Notes: a model not told the origin generated them from the letters alone. Shown: positions 1-8,712, counted from the first letter of the stretch. The stretch: DNA of 64,000 nt from Pseudoroseicyclus tamaricis (GCF_012070395.1 NZ_JAAFYS010000002.1:248001-312000), one strand, 5' to 3'. Program-made: numbers and translations.

Positions 1-2
1 TG

Positions 3-374
3 CCGGAGGGCTACGACACGCAGGTGGGCGAGCGGGGGCTGAAGCTCTCCGGCGGCGAGAAGCAGCGGGTGGGCATCGCTCGAACCCTCCTGAAGAACCC
101 GCCGATCCTGCTGCTCGACGAGGCGACCAGCGCGCTCGACACCGGAACGGAGCGGGAGATCCAGGGAGAGCTGAAGGCGATGGGGCACGGCCGCACCGTC
201 ATCTCCATCGCGCACCGCCTCTCCACCATCGCCGATGCCGACCAGATCATCGTGCTGGATGAGGGCGAGATCGCCGAGGCGGGCACCCATGCCGACCTTC
301 TGGACAGAAGCGGGCTCTACAACGCGCTCTGGAGCCGGCAGGCGCAGGACGTCGGCTCACTGGCGGCGGAGTAG
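3..374 (+). CDS. ABC exporter ATP-binding domain, ATM1/HMT1 type (5' truncated by window)
   Basis: The frame is open from the first bases and ends at TAG 372-374, so only the last ~123 residues are present. They contain the ABC signature LSGGEKQR, the Walker B and D-loop segment [11 protein letters not shown], and the H-loop in [10 protein letters not shown], followed by [19 protein letters not shown]. This combination at the C-terminus is typical of fused permease-ATPase half-transporters. The [20 protein letters not shown] context is most like the ATM1/ABCB7 group, which exports glutathione- or sulfur-linked compounds across the inner membrane. The transmembrane half would lie upstream of the window, so the subfamily is inferred. 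The next gene is convergent. Confidence 0.85.
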   Translation, partial: PEGYDTQVGERGLKLSGGEKQRVGIARTLLKNPPILLLDEATSALDTGTEREIQGELKAMGHGRTVISIAHRLSTIADADQIIVLDEGEIAEAGTHADLLDRSGLYNALWSRQAQDVGSLAAE

Positions 375-410
375 GGGGGCGGGGCCTCATCCAGAGCTTC
401 AGCCGGGGCC

Positions 411-884
411 TCAGGTCGTGATCTGCAGGCCGGCGGCGTAGATGATATGCGGCCGGTCGAAGCGCAGCTGGTAGAGCTGCATCGCTTGCTCCGCCTCGCG
501 GGTGATGAACGTCCCCTCCACCAGCCGCGCCGCGGGGATGGCGGCGCCGGGATTGCCGAAGATCGCCTCCGCCCGCCAATCGCGCAGATGCACCAGCGTG
601 CCGGCGCCGAGCAGCACGTCGGCTTCGGGCCGAAAATGGCCGAGGGAGCCGGCGCGGATGCAAACGGGCGCGTGCGTCAGCTCGGTCATCGAGACCTCCT
701 TCAGCCGGGCCATGCCGCTGTCGAAGGTGATGATCCGCGAGCCGGGCGCGAGGGTCTCGATAGGGGCCTCGCCGTCCAGAGTCAGCACGAGCGCCCCCGC
801 GGGCAGCCCCGCAGCGTCGTCGCCTTGCGCGACGTGCATCGCTTCGCTCCGGCTCGTGGCCTGGCGCATCGGCTCCCCATCCAT
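411..884 (-). CDS. Small Hint-domain (Hedgehog/intein-type) protein
   Basis: This 157-residue protein has the segment LPAGALVLTLDGEAPIETL followed by PGSRIITFDSG, the usual opening of the Hint_2 domain seen in many Rhodobacterales proteins. It continues with DWRAEAIFG and ends in HIIYAAGL. In larger proteins the domain is linked to autoprocessing, but here it stands alone with no visible partner domain, so the role is unknown. The start is uncertain: ATG 884 gives the longest frame, whereas ATG 839 has a better Shine-Dalgarno (GGAG, 7 nt upstream) and begins just before the conserved domain. Confidence 0.75.
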   Translation of the reverse strand: MDGEPMRQATSRSEAMHVAQGDDAAGLPAGALVLTLDGEAPIETLAPGSRIITFDSGMARLKEVSMTELTHAPVCIRAGSLGHFRPEADVLLGAGTLVHLRDWRAEAIFGNPGAAIPAARLVEGTFITREAEQAMQLYQLRFDRPHIIYAAGLQITT

Positions 885-1026
885 GGACGCTGCGCCATCT
901 TTGCCCTGAATGTGGCGAATTTTGGGGCGGCGGCCGGCCGGCCCCCGTGCCTTTTGGCTCGCATCCCTCCCGGGCCTTTGCTAGATCGTTTGAGGTTTCG
1001 GCCGGGCGACGCCCGGCCCGGGACAG

Positions 1027-1111
1027 GCGGGTGTGGCGGAACCGGTAGACGCACCAGATTTAGGTTCTGGCGCCGCAAGGCGTGGGGGTTCAAGTCCCTC
1101 CACCCGCACCA
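1027..1111 (+). tRNA. tRNA-Leu (anticodon TAG)
   Basis: The acceptor arm pairs GCGGGTG (1027-1033) with CACCCGC (1101-1107) and CCA is encoded. The anticodon stem is CCAGA/TCTGG around loop TTTAGGT, giving anticodon TAG. A long variable arm (GCGCCGCAAGGCGT region) and the T-arm GGGGGTTCAAGTCCC confirm a class II tRNA-Leu. A GC hairpin (1000-1018) lies just upstream. The 3' 49 nt recur imperfectly at 10615-10663. Confidence 0.97.
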
Positions 1112-1420
1112 ACCCCGAAAGACAGGGAAATTTCTGCTTTTATGCGGCTGCTCAGGCCGGGTGCCACCCCAAGTTTCGCAATTTGTTTCGCACATTCACG
1201 TTCTGGACTTGCTCTGTTCTGAGGCAGCTTCTGTTCTCGGGCAGCCTTGACGGTCGTTACCTCACTCTGGAAGAACCGTTCGGTCGATATCGGCCCCTAG
1301 CGGCCCTTCGAGACTCGGGTGGAGCTTTCCGCGCTTGGTCCACAGCGGAAGTTCGTCCGTCAGTCGGCGATACCCGCCGCCAATCAGCGAGTGCCGTGGG
1401 ACGCTTCTCGCGGCGTGGCG
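1112..1420. other. Gap of ~310 nt without a recognisable gene
   Basis: No frame here reads like a known protein and no strong ribosome site is seen. The sequence is visibly less G+C-rich than its surroundings (for example near 1170-1230), consistent with non-coding or decayed DNA just inside the proposed insertion. Confidence 0.5.
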
Positions 1421-1897
1421 CTATGAAGCTTGGGCAATCTCCTTCGGCCCATCTGGCGTATCGTGAAAAGGCGTCAGAACGAGGTGCGGCAGCCCGTCCG
1501 ATGTCGCCTCCATTGTCCGCCCGTCCGCCAACAGGACGCCGCGCAGGCGCCGTCGGACCACCGGCACCCGGGCGAAGCGCGAGACGTCGAGCGGCGCGTC
1601 GAGCTGGATGGCGAGCCGAGTTCCCGCCTCCTCGGCCGCGGCCCCCACCACCGTCCCGATGAAGGGCCGGTCGAGATAGCGGCCTGCGACCCGGTCGCCG
1701 GGCCGCAGGCCCGCCGGGTCCACCGCCTCGGGCAGCGCCGCGAGGCGGGCACGGTGAGCGTTCCAGTCCCGGGCACCGGCGGCATGGGCGACTTGCTCCA
1801 GTGCCTCGGAATGGGTCACCAGCGTGCCGGCCTCGGCGAGGCGCACGCGCAGCGCACGCGCCGCCGTCTTGGCCGCTTCGATCGCCGCCGCGCTCAT
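1421..1897 (-). CDS. Glyoxalase-superfamily-like protein
   Basis: The protein has 158 residues. The N-terminal half, with the segments AAKTAARALR, THSEALEQVAHAAGARDWNAH and PEAVDPAGLRPGDRV, matches a family usually named glyoxalase superfamily protein, in which a short helical region precedes a small beta-rich domain. No function is established for the family and no metal-binding triad is obvious. Its ATG overlaps the stop of the upstream MATE gene in an ATGA arrangement (1894-1897), so the two are probably one operon and translationally coupled. Confidence 0.6.
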   Translation of the reverse strand: MSAAAIEAAKTAARALRVRLAEAGTLVTHSEALEQVAHAAGARDWNAHRARLAALPEAVDPAGLRPGDRVAGRYLDRPFIGTVVGAAAEEAGTRLAIQLDAPLDVSRFARVPVVRRRLRGVLLADGRTMEATSDGLPHLVLTPFHDTPDGPKEIAQAS

Positions 1898-3207
1898 GCC
1901 GGCACCAGCGCGGGGCGCCGCGACACGACGAGGAAAGCAAGCCCTGCCAGAAGGAGGCTCGCCGCCGGCCAAGCCAGCCAGATCGCCTCCGGGCCGACCA
2001 CCGAGGCGAAGGCGACGATCCCCATTGGCAGCACCAGAAAGGGCCTTGCCAGGGTCAGCACCGCCGCCTCCGCCGCTCGGCCTTGCGCCTGGAGCCACAT
2101 CGCAGCCGCCAGAACCGGCGGAACCAGCGACCAGGCGGCGACGGTGAGGCGCAGCTGGCGCACGGCCTCGGCCACCACCGCCGGCTCGGCCACGAACAGG
2201 CGCACCAGCGGCACGGGGGCAAGCTGGACCGCCGCCTCCACCATCAAGCCCCAGCCCAGGGCGGCCAAGAGCGCGATGTGCAGGGCGGCGCGCACGCGAT
2301 CCTGGCGGCCGGCCCCGGCATTGCGCCCGGCGACCGTCTGCACCGCGAGTCCAATCGCCATTGCCGGCAGGAAGGCAAGTGCCAGCAGGCGGTTCACCAC
2401 GCCATAGGCAGCCAGCGGCTCTGCCGTGCCGCCGATCACGGCGAGGACGACGGCCGAGACCAGCGCCATGCCGACGAAGGAAAGGCTCACCGGCAGGCCC
2501 AGCGCCACGATCCGCGGAGCCAGTGCCAGAACGGCCCGTGCGCCGGCCGGCCGGGCGCATCCGCGCACCCGGATCGCGAGGACCAGGGCCAGCGCCTGCG
2601 CCGCCACAGTCGCAACTGCCGAGCCGGCGACGCCCCAGCCGAGACCGGCGACGAACCACAGATCCAACGTCCCGTTCGCGGCCGTCGCCGCCAGCATGAT
2701 GCCGGCCACCGCACCCGCGCGGCCCTCCGTCCGCGCCGCGTCGCCCCACGCGGCGCCGAGGAGCTGCACCGGCAGGCCGACAGAGGTGATCCAGAGGTAG
2801 TCCCAGGCCATCCGACCGATCGGATCGTGGGGCAGCAGCGCGGCCCCGCCGAGGATAAGGAGCCCGGCCGCCACCACGCCCAGCGCCAGCGCCAGCGTCT
2901 GGGCCGCGGCGAAGACAGCCCGGGATTGCCTGACGTCACCGCCTCCCAGCGCCCGGCCCATCAGGCTCGCCGCACCGGCGCCGGCCAGCGTCGACAATGC
3001 CACCGCAACCATCGCCGCCGGAAAGACCATCGCCACGGCCGCAACGGCTTCGGCGCCGACCACACGGCCGAGGATGGCGGCGTCGATCACGCCGTGCAGG
3101 CCGGACAGGGTGAGGACCGCGGCCATGGGCACCGCGGTGGTTAGGAACACGCGCCCCACGGGGCGGTCGAGAAAGGGGTCTTCGGTCGACGGGATAGGGC
3201 CCGACAT
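1894..3207 (-). CDS. MATE-family multidrug efflux protein
   Basis: This 437-residue protein has about twelve hydrophobic segments. Its opening, DPFLDRPVGRVFLTTAVPM, and later segments such as AAWGDAARTEGRAGAVAGIM fit the MATE family of Na+ or H+ antiporters, which export cationic compounds across the inner membrane. ATG 3207 is preferred over the in-frame ATG 3261 because GGAG lies about 9 nt upstream of it and the earlier residues are not membrane-like. It is cotranscribed with the small downstream gene. The substrate cannot be told from sequence. Confidence 0.85.
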   Translation of the reverse strand: MSGPIPSTEDPFLDRPVGRVFLTTAVPMAAVLTLSGLHGVIDAAILGRVVGAEAVAAVAMVFPAAMVAVALSTLAGAGAASLMGRALGGGDVRQSRAVFAAAQTLALALGVVAAGLLILGGAALLPHDPIGRMAWDYLWITSVGLPVQLLGAAWGDAARTEGRAGAVAGIMLAATAANGTLDLWFVAGLGWGVAGSAVATVAAQALALVLAIRVRGCARPAGARAVLALAPRIVALGLPVSLSFVGMALVSAVVLAVIGGTAEPLAAYGVVNRLLALAFLPAMAIGLAVQTVAGRNAGAGRQDRVRAALHIALLAALGWGLMVEAAVQLAPVPLVRLFVAEPAVVAEAVRQLRLTVAAWSLVPPVLAAAMWLQAQGRAAEAAVLTLARPFLVLPMGIVAFASVVGPEAIWLAWPAASLLLAGLAFLVVSRRPALVPA

Positions 3208-3691
3208 GACACATCGCTCCGCTCTGGCGGTCCTGTCGAGACGGGGGCCTGCATTGCCCATCAGTGGACCGCGCCAGAAAGGATATCGCGATGTCGTCAG
3301 GCCGGCTTCACCAAGGCTTGCGCCCGCAGGCGGCAGGTGCCGGCAACCTGCGAGCCCGCTACACCCACGCCGGCCGCCGCGTCAAGCGCGACAAGCCGCG
3401 CAACGAGGGTGGCAGGCCACGGACGAGCCGGAGATCGCGGTCAGCTTCGTGCCGATGCCAGCCCGGATGTGCCCGACTGGGCAAGGTGCGGGGTGGCCAT
3501 CAAAGCTGCCATTGGCGCGGCCACGAAGCGTTCCGTTCCCGATGAAGGTCCGCTCTGCGGAGCTTCGTGCCGTTCGCTGCGGCCGCCTGATTTACACTCC
3601 ACTCGCAAAGGCCTTCGGCAGGATGGTCGCGCATGGGACGTTTACCGCGTCTCGCATGAATGCCCGACTTGCCACTGTCGTTGGAAAGCCG
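3208..3691. other. Gap of ~480 nt without a convincing gene
   Basis: Several open frames exist (for example 3264-3545 and 3337-3768 on the plus strand) but their translations are low in complexity and match nothing I recognise. The stretch around 3560-3690 is less G+C-rich than its neighbours. It may be decayed coding DNA. Confidence 0.45.
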
Positions 3692-4942
3692 TCAGCTTCG
3701 TAGTCTTTTGGTCGCAGTCTGCCGCCGAAGGTCGTGAAGATGCGCTTCCACGGCGGGGTCCGTGGTGAGCGACAGCGCCATCCCGAGGCTCGCGTCGGCC
3801 TCCTCTGCCTGGCCTGCGAGCGTGGCGACGCGCGCGCGGGCGACAAAGAAGGGTTGGTGCCGCGCCACACGGTCCGCAGCCAGGGCGTCGAGTCCGGTGA
3901 GCGCGCGTGCCGCGTCGCCTCGTTCGGCCATCACCACCGCCTGGTCGATGCGAGCGCCGATACCATCGGTGTGACCGACGAGAAGATCGTAGAGCGTGGC
4001 CAGCGCGTCGAGGTTCAGCCGCCCGGTCATCGGGCGTTGGACATGCACCGACTGGATTGCGGCCTCGCACTGGAACCGCCCAAAGCGCGCCGTTTGCGCG
4101 GCGCGGATCAGGAGCCCCTCGGCCTCCATGATCATGCTTCGGTCCCATAGTCGGGTATCCTGCCGGTCGAGCGGCACGAACGCGCCCGCCTTATCGCGTC
4201 TGGCCGCACGGCGGGATGAGCAGTAGATCATGAGGGCGAGGAGGCCCTTGGGCTCAGGCTCCTGAGGCATCAGGGCAACGATGAGCCGGGCGAGCCAGAT
4301 TGCCTCGTTTGTCAGGGATTCGGGCGCTTCGGGACGCTCAAGGTCGTCCCAGCCCCGGCCGAAGGCCGCGTAGACCGCGTCGAGCACGGCGCCGAGCCGC
4401 TCCTCGAGGTCCGCCGGCTCCGGCAGTTCGAACCTGAGCCCGGCATCGCGAATGCGTGCCTTGGCGCGGACGAGCCGCTGGGACATTGCGGCAGGTTCCA
4501 CGAGGAAGGCCTGCGCGATGCGCGCCGCATCGATCCCCAGGACGGCCTGGAGCATGAGGGGCGTGCGCGCCGCCGGGGCGATCGCGGGGTGCGCACAGAC
4601 GAAGAGAAGTCGCAGGCGGGGGTCGGGGAGGTCGTCACCGCTGTCATCGGGAAGAGCGCGCAACGCGATCTCGGGCTCGGCCGAGCGGCGCACATGACCC
4701 GCGCGGGCGGCGTTCTTCAGGCGGTTGCGGGCGGCGGTGAGAAGCCACGCCTCCGGGTTTGCGGGCACCCCCCGCCGCGGCCCGGCAGAAAGCGCGGAAA
4801 CCAGAGGCTCCGACAGCGCGTCCTCGGCGGCCGCGATGTCGCGCGAGCGGTGCGCGAGGATCGCCAGGAGCTTGCCGTAGCTGGCCCGGGCCGCCTCCTC
4901 GGCGATCCGGGCCGTGTCAGAGCTGTCAGGGCCCGCGCTCAC
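3692..4942 (-). CDS. ECF42-type RNA polymerase sigma factor with C-terminal DUF6596/TPR-like extension
   Basis: The 416 residues begin with a sigma region 2 segment (residues ~20-85, including AAAEDALSEPLVSAL and NPEAWLLTAARNRLKN). A region 4 equivalent follows at ~120-180 (LQAVLGIDAARIAQAFLVEP and MSQRLVRAKARI). The long helical C-terminal half (~190-416) contains EAIWLARLIVALMPQEPE and FECEAAIQSVH-like text typical of this family. ECF42 factors lack an anti-sigma partner and are linked to DGPF/YCII proteins, exactly as here. The start is GTG 4942, overlapping the upstream gene's TGA (GTGA). The regulon is unknown. Confidence 0.88.
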   Translation of the reverse strand: MSAGPDSSDTARIAEEAARASYGKLLAILAHRSRDIAAAEDALSEPLVSALSAGPRRGVPANPEAWLLTAARNRLKNAARAGHVRRSAEPEIALRALPDDSGDDLPDPRLRLLFVCAHPAIAPAARTPLMLQAVLGIDAARIAQAFLVEPAAMSQRLVRAKARIRDAGLRFELPEPADLEERLGAVLDAVYAAFGRGWDDLERPEAPESLTNEAIWLARLIVALMPQEPEPKGLLALMIYCSSRRAARRDKAGAFVPLDRQDTRLWDRSMIMEAEGLLIRAAQTARFGRFQCEAAIQSVHVQRPMTGRLNLDALATLYDLLVGHTDGIGARIDQAVVMAERGDAARALTGLDALAADRVARHQPFFVARARVATLAGQAEEADASLGMALSLTTDPAVEAHLHDLRRQTATKRLRS

Positions 4943-5304
4943 GAGGGCGGCGCGGGCATCGGCAGGATCGGGCGCACCTCCACCGAGGCCGAGTGCGCAG
5001 AGGGCGCCTGAGCCGCCCAGTCGAGTGCGGCATCGAGATCCGGGGCCTCGATCACGAAATAGCCGCCGAGCTGCTCCTTGGTTTCGGCAAAGGGGCCGTC
5101 TTCCACCCGGCGTTTGCCGTCTCGGATACGCAACGTGGTCGCCATCGCAGGCCCCTGGAGACCATCTCCCTTCACGATGACGCCGGCCTGCGCCATGGCG
5201 CCGATGAAGGCATTCCAGCCGCCCCAGTATTCCTGCGCCTGGTCGGGGTCGGCCCGGCGGGCGAAATCCTCAGGCGTCTCGTTGAGAATCAGCATGAACT
5301 GCAT
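4939..5304 (-). CDS. YCII/DGPF-domain protein
   Basis: This 121-residue protein begins MQFMLILNETPEDFARR and contains the hallmark VEDGPFAETKEQLGGYFVI, placing it in the YCII-related DGPF family. Members form dimeric alpha-beta barrels and are typically encoded next to ECF41/42 sigma factors. Their biochemical role is largely unproven. ATG 5304 is chosen over ATG 5334 because the conserved region starts there and AGGAGA lies just upstream. The overlap with the sigma factor start argues for one transcript and a shared function. Confidence 0.9.
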   Translation of the reverse strand: MQFMLILNETPEDFARRADPDQAQEYWGGWNAFIGAMAQAGVIVKGDGLQGPAMATTLRIRDGKRRVEDGPFAETKEQLGGYFVIEAPDLDAALDWAAQAPSAHSASVEVRPILPMPAPPS

Positions 5305-5343
5305 GTGTCTTCTCCTCGTTGTGTGAATTAGCACAGCCCGGTG

Positions 5344-5787
5344 TCAGGTACGCGCATCAGGATGGCGGCTCGTCGCGAAAAGCGCGGCTGCGACAGCGAC
5401 GACGAAGGTGATGATGACGATCTGCGGCGCGCCGATGGCAGCGAAGACTCCGTGGATGGCATCGCCGACCCAGAGCGCGACATAGGCCAAGAGCGAGGCG
5501 GCGAGCACCGGCTGCGCCAGCGCGTGCCGGAAGAGGAGAAGGACGCTCCCCAGGAGACCGCTGACGACCCCGATGCCGAAGGCGAACGTCATCCAGCCTG
5601 GATAACCCATCATTACATCGGCCTGTTCGGGCGTGAGCCCCGCGGCCAAAAGGCTCTCGGCCGTCGCGGTGGTGGAGCCGACAAATTGGGCAACTCCGAA
5701 GAGGTTCCAAGCCACTCCGCCAACTGCGGCGACCGAGAGCCAAAGCGGGGCGTGCAAGGCACGCGGGGAAAGGGAAAGGGCGGGCAT
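5344..5787 (-). CDS. Four-helix integral membrane protein of unknown function
   Basis: The product has 147 residues with four hydrophobic segments (about 15-37, 64-87, 92-112 and 118-140) separated by short loops. The motif WNLFGVAQFVG in helix 1, the loop ESLLAAGLTPEQADVMMGYP and the helix pair PGWMTFAFGIGV/GLLGSVLLLF match a family sometimes labelled sugar transporter without evidence. A strong Shine-Dalgarno AAGGAG precedes ATG 5787. It lies upstream of, and in line with, the YCII and ECF42 genes, so it may belong to that transcription unit. Confidence 0.7.
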   Translation of the reverse strand: MPALSLSPRALHAPLWLSVAAVGGVAWNLFGVAQFVGSTTATAESLLAAGLTPEQADVMMGYPGWMTFAFGIGVVSGLLGSVLLLFRHALAQPVLAASLLAYVALWVGDAIHGVFAAIGAPQIVIITFVVAVAAALFATSRHPDART

Positions 5788-6130
5788 CGGTATCTCCTTG
5801 CGTTCAGAAAGGACGCCGGAATGGCGGCTTCTGACGCAATGACACCTTGGCTCGGACAATTTCGACAAACTGGGTGAATTTCTCTCACCCAGATGCCTGC
5901 GGCTCCTATTCGATGCGTCGCACCAAGGTCGCGCAGACATAATGGATGACGTGCAACCTGCGCGGTGCACCTGCTCGGGCACATTGAGCGTCGCACTGAA
6001 AGAAACCGTGCTCGGAGCGACTGCCGCAAGCCAGAAAGCAAAGTCAGGTCTCGACATGTCTGGACAAGACAACATCGAAGAAGCGATCGGCCCATGCACC
6101 ATCGAAATCAGGGCGTGGAACGCTCCGCAC
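5788..6130. other. Gap of ~340 nt without a recognisable gene
   Basis: The minus-strand frame of the membrane protein stays open into this gap but its extension is neither membrane-like nor conserved-looking. A plus-strand frame from 5942 is a shadow of the VOC gene. I see no RNA gene or clear repeat. Confidence 0.4.
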
Positions 6131-6550
6131 TCATCCCGGCTGGAACAACTCCACGAGCATCCCCTCGTTGTCGCGGATGAAGGCGAAGCGCGCTCCGCTG
6201 CCGTCGGGAACGTCGCGGGGCGGGGCGACGATCTCCACCTGCCGGTCCCGCAGTTCGGCGACCGCCGCGTTGAGATCGGCCACGGCCAGCGCCAGATGCC
6301 CGATCCCGCCGATCCGGAGGTTCGTGTCGGGGCGGCGCCGGTCGTCGCTCATTGGCGCGGCCGCCTCGTCCTGGAAGAGCTCGATCCGGATGTCCCCGCG
6401 ACCGATGAAGGCCGCCCGCACGCCGGGCCAGCCGTAGGTGGAGAGCAGCTCGAAACCGAGCGTCTCGCGATACCAGGCGATGCTTGCGTCGAGGTCGCTC
6501 ACGGTGGCGCCTACATGGTGAAGGCCGGAGAGGGCGATGGTCTGTGTCAT
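6131..6550 (-). CDS. VOC-family (glyoxalase/bleomycin resistance) protein
   Basis: This 139-residue protein has the paired half-domain layout of the vicinal-oxygen-chelate superfamily. Residues ~6-60 carry LSGLHHVGATVSDLDASIAWYRETLGFEL, and residues ~75-139 carry IGGIGHLALAVADLNAAV and end DNEGMLVELFQPG. The histidines in LHHVG and IGHLAL and the glutamates in RIELFQDE and LVELFQ are the usual metal ligands. The substrate is unknown. It lies 140 nt downstream of the NmrA-like gene on the same strand and could be cotranscribed with it. The Shine-Dalgarno is weak. Confidence 0.85.
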   Translation of the reverse strand: MTQTIALSGLHHVGATVSDLDASIAWYRETLGFELLSTYGWPGVRAAFIGRGDIRIELFQDEAAAPMSDDRRRPDTNLRIGGIGHLALAVADLNAAVAELRDRQVEIVAPPRDVPDGSGARFAFIRDNEGMLVELFQPG

Positions 6551-6690
6551 GTCTTCGATTTCCGTGTTGATGAGTTTGTCCGTCAATGGACGTTGGATGA
6601 TCGCTCTCCGGGCACTGGACGTGGTCGAGCGATTGCCGCCACGAATGGTGGCATCAAGGCTTCCGATCCGCCGGACCGCCCGCGACCTCC

Positions 6691-7548
6691 TCAGAGCGCC
6701 GCTGAGGCCAGCACGTCCCGCATCGGCACCGGGTCGCGGCCGAGAAGGCGGGTGAGCGTCGGGTCGGTGGCGGCGAAGTCGCCGTCGCGGGCGGCGCGAA
6801 AGGTTCCCAGGAGCATCTCGGCGTAGATCTTCGGGATCCCGGCGGAGATCCTCTCGTTCACCCAGTCCTCGTCGGAGAGGACGGTGTGGCGCACCTCGTG
6901 CCCGAGGACCTCGGAGGCCATCGCGGCGATCTCGGCCATCGTCACAGCCGCGGTTGCGGTCAGGGGCGGAGTGATACCGTCCCACTCCCCGTCCGATGCC
7001 AGGATCGCGGCGTCCGCCTCGGCAAGGTCCGCCCGCGCGGTCCAGCTCACCGGCCCGTCCGCGGGCACCCGCAGCTCGCCGCTCTTCAGTCCATCGCCGA
7101 TCATGTGCAGGCAGCTTTCGGCATAGAAGCCGTGGCGAAGAGAGGTGAAGGACACGCCGCTGGCCTCGAGATCCCGCTCGGTCTCCCAGTGCTGCGCAGC
7201 CGGCGAGAAGGACGAACCCGGCCGCGCGCCCATGTGGCTGGTATAGAGAATGCGCCCTGCGCTTGCGGCCCTGGCCGCATCGATCGCGGCGCGATGCAGG
7301 GCGCGTGCCTCGTCGCCGAGCTTGTCGGCCGATACGATCAGGACCTGCGCCCCGCCGGCGAACGCAGCTTGAAGGGTTTCGGGCTTTGCGAAGTCGCCGT
7401 GACGGACTTCGACACCGAGATCGGCGAGGCCGGCGGCCTTTCCCGGATCGCGCACGCTGCCGACGATCTGCCCGACCGGTCGGCGGGTCGAGAGAAAGCG
7501 GACAATGTCCTTTCCGAGATGTCCGGTCGCGCCTGTGACGATAAGCAT
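6691..7548 (-). CDS. NmrA-like NAD(P)-dependent reductase (QorB-type quinone reductase family)
   Basis: The 285 residues open with MLIVTGATGHLGKDIVRFL, a Rossmann dinucleotide-binding motif (TGATGHLG). VIVSADKLGDEARALHRAAIDAA-type text follows, as in the atypical SDR/NmrA group that includes NAD(P)H:quinone oxidoreductase 2 (YtfG/QorB). GAGGAG sits directly upstream of ATG 7548. A LysR regulator is divergently transcribed 114 nt away, a common arrangement for these reductases, so redox- or quinone-responsive control is plausible. The substrate is inferred from family only. Confidence 0.85.
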   Translation of the reverse strand: MLIVTGATGHLGKDIVRFLSTRRPVGQIVGSVRDPGKAAGLADLGVEVRHGDFAKPETLQAAFAGGAQVLIVSADKLGDEARALHRAAIDAARAASAGRILYTSHMGARPGSSFSPAAQHWETERDLEASGVSFTSLRHGFYAESCLHMIGDGLKSGELRVPADGPVSWTARADLAEADAAILASDGEWDGITPPLTATAAVTMAEIAAMASEVLGHEVRHTVLSDEDWVNERISAGIPKIYAEMLLGTFRAARDGDFAATDPTLTRLLGRDPVPMRDVLASAAL

Positions 7549-7662
7549 ATCGGTCTCCTCTGAGCAGTGCGGCGGGCTGGTCCATCCAGCGCCGCCGTGA
7601 CAGGGATCTGGCTGTTCTTGATGCCGGTGACTACAGGTCAGATTTCGAATATGGTGTTCTCC

Positions 7663-8598
7663 ATGCAGAACAGCGGCTCCCTCGACGACCTCGCGATCTT
7701 CCACACCGTCGTCCGCGAGGGGGGCTTTCGCGCCGCCTCAAGGCGGCTCGGCCTCGCGCCCTCGAAGATCAGCACCACGGTCGCGCGGATGGAGGCGGCC
7801 TTGGGCGTGCCGCTCCTGCGGCGGACGACGCGCAGCGTCTCGACCACCGATGCCGGCCGCGCGCTGGCGGACCGGATCGGTCCCCTTCTCGCCGGGCTCG
7901 ACGCCGCCCGCGCCGAGGCGGCGGAGGGCGCGGACCGGGTGCGCGGGCGTCTCAGGCTGAACGTGCCCGGGGCCGTCATGCCCGACGTGCTGCCGCCGAT
8001 CCTCGCCGCGTTCCACGCCCGCCACCCGGAGGTGGAGGTCGAGATCATGGTCGAGAACGGCGTCGTCGACATCGTGGCCGCAGGCTGCGATGCCGGCATC
8101 CGCTACGACGAGATCCTGGCGCAGGACATGGTGTCGGTGCCTCTGGGCCCGCGCACGCAGCAAATCGCACTCGCCGCCGCGCCGGACTACCTTCTGGCAC
8201 GCGGCACGCCGGCGGCGCCGCGGGATCTGACCGAACACCAGGCGATCCGCTACCGCCTCCCGGCCGGCCCGCTCCTGCCCTGGCAGCTCGTGGAGGATGG
8301 CAGGACGATCACGGTCGAGCCGATCCCGCGCCTGATCCTCGGCGTGAACGCCATCGACACCGGCCTGAGCTTTGCCCGCGCCGGCATCGGCATCATCGCG
8401 ACCTTTCGCAGCTGGCTGGAGCGGGACTTCGCGGCCGGCACGTTGATCCCGGTTTTGCCGGACCGCTGGCCCACCCGCACCGGTCCTCGCCTCTATTACC
8501 CAAGCCGTCACGCCCCTAGGCCCCTGCGCGCTTTCATCGAGATCTGTCGTTCAGAGACAGTTCCGTCAGGCACCTTGGGATACCAAAACCAAGCCTAG
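7663..8598 (+). CDS. LysR-family transcriptional regulator
   Basis: The N-terminal winged helix (residues ~5-65) reads SLDDLAIFHTVVREGGFRAA, then RRLGLAPSKISTTVARMEAALGVPLL with RRTTRSVSTTDAGR, the standard LysR DNA-binding domain. An effector-binding domain follows (~90-295). The total is 311 residues from ATG 7663. ATG 7651, four codons earlier, is an alternative, and neither has a clear ribosome site. Divergent transcription from the NmrA-like gene suggests it controls that gene and itself from the shared 114-nt interval. Confidence 0.92.
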   Translation: MQNSGSLDDLAIFHTVVREGGFRAASRRLGLAPSKISTTVARMEAALGVPLLRRTTRSVSTTDAGRALADRIGPLLAGLDAARAEAAEGADRVRGRLRLNVPGAVMPDVLPPILAAFHARHPEVEVEIMVENGVVDIVAAGCDAGIRYDEILAQDMVSVPLGPRTQQIALAAAPDYLLARGTPAAPRDLTEHQAIRYRLPAGPLLPWQLVEDGRTITVEPIPRLILGVNAIDTGLSFARAGIGIIATFRSWLERDFAAGTLIPVLPDRWPTRTGPRLYYPSRHAPRPLRAFIEICRSETVPSGTLGYQNQA

Positions 8599-8680
8599 TA
8601 CTCCGCCTGGCAGGTCTTCCGGGGACGCCGAGCGCCTCACCCGGCGCCCTGACATTTCCAGCATCGAGGGTCTCACGCGT

Positions 8681-8712
8681 GGACGCCCGCCGCAGATCTG
8701 CGGCGGGCGTCC
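8681..8712. terminator. Perfect 32-bp palindrome between two convergent genes
   Basis: Positions 8681-8712 read identically on both strands, centred on CAGATCTG, with arms GGACGCCCGCCG/CGGCGGGCGTCC. It lies between the ends of the LysR and GH16 genes, so a bidirectional terminator is the simplest reading, although no T-run follows on either strand. Confidence 0.55.

Noticed and set aside
3264-3768. Two overlapping plus-strand frames of 93 and 143 residues
   Set aside because: They match no family I recognise, lack ribosome sites and partly run antisense to the sigma factor end.
5942-6826. 294-residue plus-strand frame
   Set aside because: Most of it is antisense to the VOC gene and the part in the gap has no recognisable feature.
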